Assembly: GCF_004368785.1 (NCBI RefSeq)
Contig: NZ_SODM01000004.1
Location: forward strand, 112,521-176,520
Direction: 5' to 3'
From: Flavobacterium sp. 270
Lineage (GTDB): Bacteria; Bacteroidota; Bacteroidia; Flavobacteriales; Flavobacteriaceae
Length of the DNA: 64,000 bases
In this document: piece after piece, positions 1 to 7,995 of the stretch
Position numbering within the stretch: the first letter of the stretch is position 1
Layout: each line of letters opens with the position of its first letter
The notes under the pieces: model-generated
The model's database searches: none
What the model saw: only the letters and a program-made list of their open reading frames with translations
What the model was told of the DNA's origin: nothing
Position numbers and translations under genes: made by a program

Positions 1-399
1 CGATTAAAGAAAAAAAATAATTAACTTTATAGAGCGGTAATCTTGCAAATTACAATTCAGTCGGATATCCTTTTTTTGATTTAACCTAAACCACTATATC
101 ATGAAAAAACTATTAAAATCGTCAATTACGCTTTTCGCAATCACGCAGTACCCTATATATTCATTCACCCCGCCATAAAAAATTAAATCTAAAGTATAGC
201 GCGCTCTAAGCTGTCTCAATTCTCGATGTTATATTTTATAATAGGTTATAGAAAAATCGGAGCAAAACCGACAGCTGCGATAACATCTTTGCTATTGTTA
301 TAAATTAATTAATAAGATATAAAAATTATTAATTTGATTTATACTCGGAATTGGGAATACATTTGCTTAATAATTTTAAATAAATTTTATCCGATAATA
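1..399. other. A+T-rich non-coding stretch at window edge
   Basis: No complete gene is visible. The only coding-like trace is the short signal-peptide remnant at 101-178. The rest is A+T-rich sequence leading to the hydrolase start at 400. I see no RNA gene here. Confidence 0.5.
101..178 (+). pseudogene. Truncated signal-peptide ORF, probable gene remnant
   Basis: An ATG at 101 opens a 25-residue frame starting MKKLLKSSITLFAI and ending in TAA at 176-178. Its first 14 residues look like the lysine-rich start and hydrophobic core of a secretion signal, but the frame stops before any mature domain. I read it as the 5' stub of a secreted-protein gene lost by deletion. It could also be a chance ORF; nothing downstream continues the protein in another frame that I can recognise. 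Confidence 0.3.
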
Positions 400-1182
400 A
401 TGAAAACAAAATCTTCTACACAGTTCTTAAAGTATGCTTTTTCACTAGCATTACTCTTATTGGTATCCGTTAGCGTTATGGCTCAAGCAAAACCAGCGGT
501 AAAAAATATTGTTCTTGTACACGGAGCCTTTGCTGATGGCTCAGGTTTCAAGGTGCTTTATGATATCCTTACGAAAAAAGGTTATAATGTAACAGTAGTT
601 CAAAACCCTCTCAGCTCACTCGAAGCAGACGTTGCAGCAACTAATGATGTCCTTGACAGACAGGACGGACCAACAATTCTTGCAGGCCATTCTTATGGAG
701 GGTCCGTTATAACTGAAGCGGGAAATCATAAAAATGTTGTGGCACTCGTTTACATCGCAGCATTTCAACCAGACCAAGGTGAATCAGCATTAGATTGGGC
801 GAAAAAATTACCTCCGGCACCGGAAAACGGTATATTGCCTCCAGATGCAAAAGGCAATATATATTATGATAAAGCCAAATACCACAAAGGTTTTTGTGCT
901 GACCTTACCAAAGGAGAGGCAGATTTTATGTATGCATCACAAGGGGCATTCAATATTAAGGCAATTGATGGCAAAATAACCCAGGCGGCTTGGAAGACCA
1001 AACCATCATACGGCATTGTGGCAACTGAAGATAAAAGCATTGTACCGGATACAGAACGTAATATGTATAAACGCTCTAATACAAAAATCACAGAAATTAA
1101 AGCCAGCCACGTGGTATTTATCTCCCATCCTCAAGAGGTTGCTGATATAATTATCAAGGCTTCCCAAGAAGTTAAGAAATAA
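400..1182 (+). CDS. Secreted alpha/beta-fold hydrolase
   Basis: A 260-residue protein. The start at 400 is chosen because it opens a clean signal peptide (lysine-containing start, hydrophobic residues about 11-28, then VMAQA); an in-frame ATG at 334 would place 22 unlikely residues before it. The mature part has the alpha/beta-hydrolase hallmarks: HGAF after strand 3 (oxyanion region, about residue 41), the nucleophile elbow GHSYGG with Ser98, an Asp in ATEDKS and a late His in ASHVVF. The family (AB_hydrolase_6 type esterases) cleaves esters or related bonds; the substrate cannot be told. It is probably monocistronic, with a strong terminator directly after it. Confidence 0.85.
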   Translation: MKTKSSTQFLKYAFSLALLLLVSVSVMAQAKPAVKNIVLVHGAFADGSGFKVLYDILTKKGYNVTVVQNPLSSLEADVAATNDVLDRQDGPTILAGHSYGGSVITEAGNHKNVVALVYIAAFQPDQGESALDWAKKLPPAPENGILPPDAKGNIYYDKAKYHKGFCADLTKGEADFMYASQGAFNIKAIDGKITQAAWKTKPSYGIVATEDKSIVPDTERNMYKRSNTKITEIKASHVVFISHPQEVADIIIKASQEVKK

Positions 1183-1196
1183 TATAATGAACAGTA

Positions 1197-1232
1197 AAAC
1201 AAACTCCGGATAAACTCCGGAGTTTGTTTTTT
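1197..1232 (+). terminator. Rho-independent terminator
   Basis: A 13-bp perfect stem (AAACAAACTCCGG at 1197-1209 with its complement at 1217-1229), a 7-nt loop and a T-run. It lies 15 bp after the hydrolase stop and 17 bp before the RidA-like start, so it separates the two genes. Confidence 0.85.
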
Positions 1233-1248
1233 AAAACCACACGCAAAA

Positions 1249-1776
1249 ATGAAAAATAATCTATTTTTATTCCTATTGATGGCATTTTCGATAAATTCAG
1301 CTTTGGCACAGCACACCCCGGAGGAAAGAATAAGGCAGTTGGGAATTAACCTTCCCGAATTATCCAATCAAAACAACAATAGTTATACAAATGCTGTAAG
1401 AATTGGCAACCTGATCTATTTATCTGGTAAAGGTCCTTTGGGGCCTGATGGAAAATACACTATCGGAAAAGTTGGAAAAGATATCACTATTGAAAAAGCG
1501 AAAGAAGCTGCACGTTTTTGCGCTATCCACCAGCTTGCTGTTCTGAAGCAGGAACTTGGCAGCCTGTCTAAAGTAAAAAAAATTATTAAGGTAACAGGCT
1601 TTGTCAACAGCAGTCCTGACTTTTATGAACATCCCAAAGTAATAGACAGTTTCTCCAACCTGCTTATCGAAGTATTTGGCGAGAATGGCAGGCATTCCCG
1701 CACGGCGGTGGGTGTAGCTTCCCTGCCATTTAACTGGTCTGTAGAAGTAGATATGATAGTAGAAATAGAAGAGTGA
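1249..1776 (+). CDS. RidA/YjgF-family protein with signal peptide
   Basis: A 175-residue protein with residues 1-20 forming a signal peptide (cleavage near SALA-QH), then a RidA (YjgF/YER057c/UK114) domain at about 45-175. The family signature near the C-terminus is present: Arg151 in SRTAVGVASLP followed by an SVEVDMIVEIEE strand, equivalent to the conserved Arg that binds the substrate carboxylate in enamine/imine deaminases. Classical RidA is a cytosolic trimer of about 130 residues that hydrolyses reactive 2-aminoacrylate. This copy has a 40-residue N-terminal extension and an export signal, so it probably acts outside the cytoplasm on an unknown compound. It has its own transcription unit after the terminator. 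Confidence 0.85.
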   Translation: MKNNLFLFLLMAFSINSALAQHTPEERIRQLGINLPELSNQNNNSYTNAVRIGNLIYLSGKGPLGPDGKYTIGKVGKDITIEKAKEAARFCAIHQLAVLKQELGSLSKVKKIIKVTGFVNSSPDFYEHPKVIDSFSNLLIEVFGENGRHSRTAVGVASLPFNWSVEVDMIVEIEE

Positions 1777-2387
1777 TTTTCGGATTGAATTCTACATATA
1801 TTTTTAAAAACGCGTTGCCACTTTTGACCAGCAGATTAACTAGCAGAAAGCCTAGCAAATAAACTTTTAGCCTATTCCCCGCTTTTATGCAGGAACGATT
1901 AAGAAGTTGGCTGCTAATGCCATCATAAAAGGAAATGACAAATCGTTCATTTTATAGAAAAAGGGATAAAAAAATTTCTAATTTCATCGCCAAATTTTGA
2001 TGCGTACAATATGAGTAATATGTTTAAGTTTACTTTGAACAACTCACTTACTCTATTTCTATAGTTTACAGCTTAATTTAAATTTTGCTCATTGATAACT
2101 AGAGTACTACATTTTATCATATATTCACATTTACCCCCTACGATACATACAAACCATTATTGCTTCAAAATATAGGGTAATTATCTCACAAATAAAGTTA
2201 GAAGTAAGCTAATTTTTTTAAATCATTCATAAAATGGTTTGTAAATTGTTCAGTAAGGGTCCCTCTAAATAAACAATTAAATAAATACTTAACATTTGTA
2301 AACAATTGATTATATTTAAGTTACAAAATGAATAACAAATGAATAGCAAATGAAAAATGGAAAATTACTCGTGAGATAGCACTTAAA
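1777..2387. other. Gene-free A+T-rich stretch
   Basis: About 610 bp with stop codons in all frames. I find no RNA gene, repeat copy or clear terminator. It probably contains decayed sequence between the RidA gene and the accessory region. Confidence 0.4.
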
Positions 2388-2633
2388 ATGTTAGCCGACG
2401 AGGGTATGAATGTTACACTGAATCAGGCTTCGGAAATACTATCTTTTTTAAGATTTATGGCAGAAAGAACAGTGAAGAAATTTCTAAAAGATTCGGAAAG
2501 CGGTGAAATTGTAGAAGAGGATGTTTTGCCAGAAAAATATGAAACTCCAAATAAAAATAAGCAGAAACAAAAAGTCTCTACCGAAGGAAAAATTTATTGC
2601 AGTACTTGTAATTTTTTAAATAATAATTTTTAA
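2388..2633 (+). CDS. Small hypothetical protein, possibly 5'-frameshifted
   Basis: An 81-residue acidic/lysine-rich protein without signal or membrane segment. Its helical core (NQASEILSFLRFMAERTVKKFL) resembles short proteins of unknown function common in Flavobacterium. The frame is open upstream of the Met at 2388 and reads ITREIALKM, but without an ATG. A candidate original ATG at 2350 reads MKNGK and then runs into a stop; one extra A in the run at 2361-2364 would join the two parts. Either the gene starts internally at 2388 or it is frameshifted. The lysine-rich tail runs close to repeat R1. Function unknown. Confidence 0.5.
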   Translation: MLADEGMNVTLNQASEILSFLRFMAERTVKKFLKDSESGEIVEEDVLPEKYETPNKNKQKQKVSTEGKIYCSTCNFLNNNF

Positions 2634-2696
2634 GCAAAAATTTTGCTTTCAGCATTAATGAGTAAAATATCATATAACTTAAATAAAGTATCAAAA

Positions 2697-2785
2697 TTTT
2701 ATGGCAGAATCGTGGCACATTGAATTTTGAAAAAGTAAACCCAGCATTTATAATCTCTCCAGAGTTTAGGTTCGAATCGGAGATG
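2697..2785 (+). repeat. Dispersed direct repeat R1
   Basis: The left end TGGCAGAATCGTGGCAC begins at 2702; TTCGAATC follows at 2771, offset 69, and then GGAGATG. The middle is variable, with a CTCT-CC-AGAG mini-hairpin just before the right end. The repeat supplies the last six codons and the stop of xdhC on the minus strand. It is the first of eight copies, all in the same orientation. Confidence 0.85.
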
Positions 2786-3776
2786 AAATACGATCGTTTA
2801 TACATTCATTTGGCTTTATTCGCCAGATGCTGGTGATTTCTGCCATTATAGCTAGTGCTATTTCTTCTGGAGTTTTGCTTCCAATGGACATACCCGCAGG
2901 ACCGTGAATTTTATCAAATAACTCATCATCAATTATTAGATCTGTATCCAGAACGGCGTTTAATAATTTTTCTCTGCGATGTACAGGACCAAGAAGACCT
3001 ATATACCGCACTTTTGAATTAATGATGTTGAGTAAAAAACGTAAATCTTTAGAATAATTATGACTCATGACTACAATGGCGGTATTTTTGCAAAATAAGT
3101 CTTGATCTAAATCCTCCGGTTTTATTGTTAAAACCGATTTTGCAAAAGGAAAATCATTCTCATTTACAGTACTATATTCAGAACCTATTATAATGACTTC
3201 CCATCCTAAAAAGGATGCCATTTGACTTAATTTGGCGGCATCATGTTCTATTCCGAAGATACATAATCGGTTTAGTGATTCTATTTTCTGTGTAAAAATG
3301 AGATTATCTGACTCTTTTTTATAATTAGAATGATAAATAGTAATGGAATTAAATTCAAAAGAAGTTCCAAAATCTGGTCTGCTTATTTCTTCTGTCATGA
3401 ATGAACATGATAAAGAAAAAACCTGCCTTTGCTGAATTGTATTCTCAATTAAATGGATAAGTTCATTATTTGGATGAAACAATTCTATTAAAATATAAAT
3501 ACTCCCTTCGCATCCCAGTCTAAAGCGTCCGTCGTATTTGAATACCTTCGGACAAGTGGATGAAAATACACTAGCCGATTGTCTTATAACTTCTTGTTCT
3601 ACACAGCCGCCGCTTAATGCTCCTGTTATATTTCCAAATTCATCAATAAGCATTTGCGTTCCTTCTTTTCGATAAGAAGATCCTTCTACATGCACAATGG
3701 TAGCCAGAACTGTTCGTGTATTCTTTTTGCCGGCTATTTTGTATGACGCTATTATTTTTACAAATTCGTGGGTCAT
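2766..3776 (-). CDS. xdhC: XdhC-family molybdenum-cofactor maturation factor
   Basis: A 336-residue cytosolic protein. The N-terminal XdhC_CoxI domain (about 10-100) has the family motif SGGCVEQEV. The C-terminal Rossmann-like XdhC_C domain (about 165-315) includes LCIFGIEHDAA and the closing GPAGMSIGSKTPEEIALAIMAE block. XdhC binds molybdenum cofactor, supports its sulfuration and hands it to xanthine-dehydrogenase-type enzymes. This fits its place as last gene of the operon that starts with a one-polypeptide molybdenum hydroxylase; it lies 30 bp after the phosphoesterase gene. The final residues SSPIRT and the stop codon are encoded by repeat R1, so the native C-terminus may have been replaced. 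Confidence 0.9.
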   Translation of the reverse strand: MTHEFVKIIASYKIAGKKNTRTVLATIVHVEGSSYRKEGTQMLIDEFGNITGALSGGCVEQEVIRQSASVFSSTCPKVFKYDGRFRLGCEGSIYILIELFHPNNELIHLIENTIQQRQVFSLSCSFMTEEISRPDFGTSFEFNSITIYHSNYKKESDNLIFTQKIESLNRLCIFGIEHDAAKLSQMASFLGWEVIIIGSEYSTVNENDFPFAKSVLTIKPEDLDQDLFCKNTAIVVMSHNYSKDLRFLLNIINSKVRYIGLLGPVHRREKLLNAVLDTDLIIDDELFDKIHGPAGMSIGSKTPEEIALAIMAEITSIWRIKPNECINDRISSPIRT

Positions 3777-3806
3777 TTACACTGTGATTTATGTTTTTTG
3801 GAATAA

Positions 3807-5333
3807 TTAATTATTCCCGAAAAGTTTTTTATAGTTTATCTGAATGTATTCTAAAATTTGACTAGAGCAAGGTTTTGGATTACCGGTCATGTCTTCGATA
3901 ACATCTGCTATTAAATGATGTAAGTCATTTACATGCAATTCACCTGACTGCAAATTCCATTCTAAGGGTTTTACTGCAGGAATATCATCTCTACGAGCAT
4001 ATTCCAATTCTAATAAGCATGAAAAATCGGGTGCTGCTTTATCTCTTTCTGTGAGACAGCCTACAAGATTAAAACAATTCTGGACCGTTTTAATGATAGA
4101 GGAATGATCAAACGGAATATAACCATCTGGTCTTGCTATAATACCTTTTTTGATGTATGGATTGATTACAACACAGGGAACGCGAACACCAAATCGATTG
4201 AAAAGGAATCCGTCCTGACCTGCCCGTTCATCTGTATAAGGATTTTTTGCACCGCCGGGAGGAGCAACATGATCGTAGGTGCCGCCATGTTCATCATAAG
4301 TAATAATAAACATCGTTTTATCAAATACTGGTGACGATTTTATCATATTGTATATGTCTGCAATAAGCTTTTCCCCCGCTCTGATATCGGTTGGCGGGTG
4401 CTGATCGTTTTGTCCTTCGCCACCATAATTTGGTTCTAAAAAAGAGTAGCTTGGCAAATTTCCGCTTGTGCATTTTGATTCAAAATCATTTAGTGTCCCA
4501 AAATTATTGTTGTATTTTGAATCATGCAATTTACTCATAATAAGACGGGTAAGAGAGAAATGATTATTACCAAATTCTCCGTCCTGATCTTTAGAGCTTG
4601 CAAAATCATTGTTGCCAAAAATCCCCCAGCTAAGATCATTTCTCCCGCTGTCAATAGCATCTTGTATCTGGTTAAAGATGGTTTTTGCATCACATTGTGC
4701 AACTGGATTGTTATTGACGTGTCCTGTAGAAGTTGCGGCGTGAACAAAGTCCCGATTCGGAATAGTCTGGCTGGGTACAGAGCAATGATAATGGTCACAA
4801 ACTGCAAAACTTTTGGCTAATTCGCTTAATACAGGAGTTTGTTCGGGAGTGTAACATTTCATTATAGCGCGGGGGTTTGTTGGATTATCTCCAAAGCTAA
4901 AGGCTCCATAGAGCATCGCATTTTGATAATTTTGAACAAATCCCATATTAATTGCTGGCGGTGCATATTGCTGTGCTATATCATATTTTTGAAACAATTG
5001 ATAATTGGTATCTTTATATCCTTCGCCCGGATCTGGGTTTGGGAGTGTAAAATCGACTGGATTTGGTATAAATTCGTCTCGGCGTTTTTTGGCCTGACCA
5101 TTTTTTTCTATCATCACTTTCTCAATGAATGGAATACCATCTGAATCAATATTGTCGAGTGGATTCCACAGGTCTTTTGTCAGTCCTTCAAATTGCTGAT
5201 TATGTGGTGGAACTTCATCGGCGTACAGCCAGCCTAATAAATTATCAAAAGATCTGTTTTCTAACATCAGCACTACGATGTGCTTAATTGTATTTTGCAG
5301 TTTGTCTTTATTAGGAGGGAGATATTGGTTCAT
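3807..5333 (-). CDS. Phospholipase C/acid-phosphatase-type phosphoesterase
   Basis: A 508-residue protein of the bacterial phosphoesterase family PF04185 (phospholipase C and AcpA-like enzymes, related to the alkaline-phosphatase fold). Visible signatures are HIVVLMLENRSFDNLLG near the N-terminus (Glu25/Asn26 as metal/nucleophile-side residues), the central CDHYHCSVPSQTIPNRDF block, ITYDEHGGTYDHVAPP with metal-binding Asp/His, and PFDHSSI. The family hydrolyses phosphodiester or phosphomonoester bonds of lipids or other substrates. Most relatives carry a Sec or Tat signal; here the protein starts MNQYLPPNKDKLQ and none is visible. It lies 38 bp after the DNase II-like gene in the same operon. 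Confidence 0.88.
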   Translation of the reverse strand: MNQYLPPNKDKLQNTIKHIVVLMLENRSFDNLLGWLYADEVPPHNQQFEGLTKDLWNPLDNIDSDGIPFIEKVMIEKNGQAKKRRDEFIPNPVDFTLPNPDPGEGYKDTNYQLFQKYDIAQQYAPPAINMGFVQNYQNAMLYGAFSFGDNPTNPRAIMKCYTPEQTPVLSELAKSFAVCDHYHCSVPSQTIPNRDFVHAATSTGHVNNNPVAQCDAKTIFNQIQDAIDSGRNDLSWGIFGNNDFASSKDQDGEFGNNHFSLTRLIMSKLHDSKYNNNFGTLNDFESKCTSGNLPSYSFLEPNYGGEGQNDQHPPTDIRAGEKLIADIYNMIKSSPVFDKTMFIITYDEHGGTYDHVAPPGGAKNPYTDERAGQDGFLFNRFGVRVPCVVINPYIKKGIIARPDGYIPFDHSSIIKTVQNCFNLVGCLTERDKAAPDFSCLLELEYARRDDIPAVKPLEWNLQSGELHVNDLHHLIADVIEDMTGNPKPCSSQILEYIQINYKKLFGNN

Positions 5334-5371
5334 CTTGCTTAATTTTTTTTTGATAAAGGATCAGGTATTAT

Positions 5372-6433
5372 TTAGTGCGTTGCCTTGATTAAGTTCTGTG
5401 CATCAACTCTTGTGTTTCCTGGTGGTGCAACAATAAGGTCCGTTTTTGATAAAGCTGCCCATAGTATATTGTCTTGAAATGCGATGGTGCCGCCTCCTCG
5501 TTTTTCCTGAGAAATCATACGATTAATATCGCCTACGCAAACCCAGTCTGAGTCTACAGTAACCGCCCATTTGGCATGGTCGTGTGTTTCCGGCCAATTC
5601 CAAGGCACGCCAAGCGGACTTAGGTCTATATACTTAACATCAAAGGTTTTATGAATACCGTCACTGTCTAGTGTCGGCGGAATTTTACCTCGTATCCAGG
5701 TTTCTACATTAATGTCTGCTCCAAGTGTGGGGCCAACTAAATCATTCCAGAAATCCTTGTTCCACTTTTCATTTTTCGCAATGACTTTAAAGTCAAATCC
5801 TCCTCGCGATTGATAAGATAATACGTCTGAATCTCCGGCTGGATTTGGATTTAGAGGCTGACTTAGAAGATAAAGCGGATCATTTTTATCTAACGATGCA
5901 GGGATGCGGGGTACATATACTTGCGGTACTTGATGGTCTGCCATCTGCGCTGCAATTTTACCAGCAGTTTCAATGTCTATGGAAATGCAAAGATAAGTCT
6001 GCCCATAATCTGGGGTTGGCATTGTTGATGCTCCGGCATCTGCATATTTGGGCCAGGAATGAAGTACCCATAAAGCTGTTTTTGTATCGGTATCAAAAGC
6101 AAGTACACCTTTGGTATGCCCATATGTACTGCTGTCCGTCCTATTGGCATCGGCAGGCATTTCGTCATTGTAAAGAATCCATCCAGTAGTCGGTGATGGT
6201 GCATCAAAAATTGCTTTTAATGTAAGATCAAGTGCTCCTTTTCCATCTGTGAGTAAATTAGGAGACTGAACAACCTTTTTTATATTAGGATCATAATATA
6301 CATACTCATAGCCTGTAGCGGTAGGATCATCTGCCGTTTTGCCAAGTTTTGGAACTTTATAAGCGAACCACCAGTCAACTGGCTGTCCGCTTTCATCTAA
6401 TGCAGAAATTCCCTTTGTGATTGTATTAGCCAT
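5372..6433 (-). CDS. DNase II-family nuclease homologue
   Basis: A 353-residue protein that I assign to DNase II (PF03265), an acid endonuclease family best known from animals and rare in bacteria. Both HxK active-site motifs are present: His106/Lys108 in YGHTKGV and His286/Lys288 in HDHAKW. Other family blocks are YNDEMP, HSWPKY, YGQTYLCIS and, near the end, GDINR followed by SQEKRGGGT. Together the motifs form the pseudo-dimeric phospholipase-D-like site that cleaves DNA without metal. No signal peptide is visible (MANTITKGISALDESGQ), which is odd for a normally secreted or lysosomal enzyme. It lies between a cytochrome-like lipoprotein and a phosphoesterase in one operon. The motif match is strong; activity is inferred. 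Confidence 0.85.
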   Translation of the reverse strand: MANTITKGISALDESGQPVDWWFAYKVPKLGKTADDPTATGYEYVYYDPNIKKVVQSPNLLTDGKGALDLTLKAIFDAPSPTTGWILYNDEMPADANRTDSSTYGHTKGVLAFDTDTKTALWVLHSWPKYADAGASTMPTPDYGQTYLCISIDIETAGKIAAQMADHQVPQVYVPRIPASLDKNDPLYLLSQPLNPNPAGDSDVLSYQSRGGFDFKVIAKNEKWNKDFWNDLVGPTLGADINVETWIRGKIPPTLDSDGIHKTFDVKYIDLSPLGVPWNWPETHDHAKWAVTVDSDWVCVGDINRMISQEKRGGGTIAFQDNILWAALSKTDLIVAPPGNTRVDAQNLIKATH

Positions 6434-6537
6434 TTTTTTATTTTATAAGTTTTAATATAGGTTTTGCATGATAATCATACCGATTCAAATTTTGGAAACT
6501 TGAATCGATATGCTATTAAATTTGGTATGTTCTAAGA

Positions 6538-7968
6538 TTATTTGTTGGGTGCAATATCGCCGCGGCGGATAGGTACATGAACCGCTTTGTATTGAGAAGC
6601 AAATTTTCCTTTTTCTGAAGCTTCTTTAGCAGTAAAGAAATTTTCTAAGGCAATAGCTACCTGAAAAGAAAAATCGGTTGAATATACCTTAGGATCCATA
6701 GAGGTACCGCAGTCTATATTTTGAAACCATTCCATCCATTTGGCATTACCACCGCCTACAGGAGGAGCTGCGCCGCCATCTGGAGCAGCATTTGGCGGAA
6801 CAAGTGATGTTACTGCTGGATATTGAGCTGCATTATGGCACGACATACAAGAAACGGTATTTAAATCAGCAGGACCGTCTAATCTTCCATTCCATCCAAG
6901 GTGCTGAGGCGGAAGATTTGGACTTTCAAAAATTACTGTTTCTTTTAAGTCTTTATTTACTTCAGTCTTGATTGGAGGATATGGTGCTGTTTTGTTGATC
7001 TTGTTTTCTGGATCATTACCCCACGTTAGACCAACAGGTACAAGATTCATTAATTTGTTTTTCTTGTTTAATTTACCGTTGTAACAGAAAGTTCCAAATA
7101 CCCAGCCGGTTCCTTGAGGATTGCTCGCACTTCTGTCTGCTCTTGGGTCACGAATAGAAATATCCATTTGCAAAAGATGAACATCAGAAACCACTCTTTT
7201 ATCTGATTTCCAAAAGTTTTCGGTAATATAAGCTTTCCATGTCAATGGATTTACAAGATAATCTACGAAGTCTGTTCCTTTAGGCGCATCGGTAAAAAGT
7301 AATTTTACAAAAACAGTTCCTGTTGGAAACCCGCCGTCATCATAACGTTTATCTAATACTTTTATATTAGGGTTTTGTGTGTCTTTCCACATTTTGTACA
7401 TGGCATAACCTGCTTTGTCGTTGATTAAAGTAATTGCGTAAACCGAATAATCGCCATCAACTCCTTTTAGTCCCGGGCCTAATTGAAGAGGTCCAAGAGG
7501 TGCTTCTTTAATAAGACCATGAAAACCTTCCGTTCCTCCGTTTGGCGGATAGGCGTTTGGTCCTTCAACACTTGGATGAAGCCATGGTATATGATACCAG
7601 CTGCGAACTTTGTTTTTAAACGGATTCCATTCTTCTGTGTTTCCTTCAAAGCCATAATCCCTAACAGCTTCTATATATTTTAAAGGTTCTTTTTTGAAAT
7701 CGATTTCAAGAAATTTAGGCATTTCTTTAGGCATTTCAGATGGAAAATCTGTTTTTAGACGAAAGATCGGCTGATCTGGATATTTATCTCTGTATTCCTG
7801 AGGGCTGACCATATAGCCAAAATCGGGAAATCCATCTTCCTCATAATTTTGTCTTTCTAATGCGGCTAAGGCTTTGTTCTTTTTTTCTGGAGCTGGTTCT
7901 TCCTGTTTTTTACTGCAGGAAACAAACAAGATGGACATTGCTAAAATCAGCGGTTTTAATTGTTTCAT
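6538..7968 (-). CDS. Periplasmic lipoprotein with one CxxCH haem motif
   Basis: A 476-residue lipoprotein. The signal peptide ends in a lipobox with Cys18 (LFVSC), followed by a charged linker. Near residue 374 there is a single c-type haem attachment motif, Cys374-Met-Ser-Cys377-His378, in a region otherwise rich in Pro and Gly. The rest has no domain I can name. A covalently bound haem anchored at the membrane suggests electron transfer. The gene lies 27 bp downstream of the molybdenum hydroxylase, so it may belong to its redox chain, but the hydroxylase has no export signal and contact would have to be indirect. Likely distal haem ligands cannot be assigned. Confidence 0.75.
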   Translation of the reverse strand: MKQLKPLILAMSILFVSCSKKQEEPAPEKKNKALAALERQNYEEDGFPDFGYMVSPQEYRDKYPDQPIFRLKTDFPSEMPKEMPKFLEIDFKKEPLKYIEAVRDYGFEGNTEEWNPFKNKVRSWYHIPWLHPSVEGPNAYPPNGGTEGFHGLIKEAPLGPLQLGPGLKGVDGDYSVYAITLINDKAGYAMYKMWKDTQNPNIKVLDKRYDDGGFPTGTVFVKLLFTDAPKGTDFVDYLVNPLTWKAYITENFWKSDKRVVSDVHLLQMDISIRDPRADRSASNPQGTGWVFGTFCYNGKLNKKNKLMNLVPVGLTWGNDPENKINKTAPYPPIKTEVNKDLKETVIFESPNLPPQHLGWNGRLDGPADLNTVSCMSCHNAAQYPAVTSLVPPNAAPDGGAAPPVGGGNAKWMEWFQNIDCGTSMDPKVYSTDFSFQVAIALENFFTAKEASEKGKFASQYKAVHVPIRRGDIAPNK

Positions 7969-7995
7969 AATAGATGATTTGGTTGTTGGTAATTA

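Noticed and set aside
334..399. Earlier start of the alpha/beta hydrolase
   Set aside because: The extra 22 residues destroy the signal-peptide pattern that begins at 400.
4104..5144. Plus-strand frames inside the phosphoesterase gene
   Set aside because: They are antisense shadows of a gene with clear family motifs; their translations show no conserved pattern.
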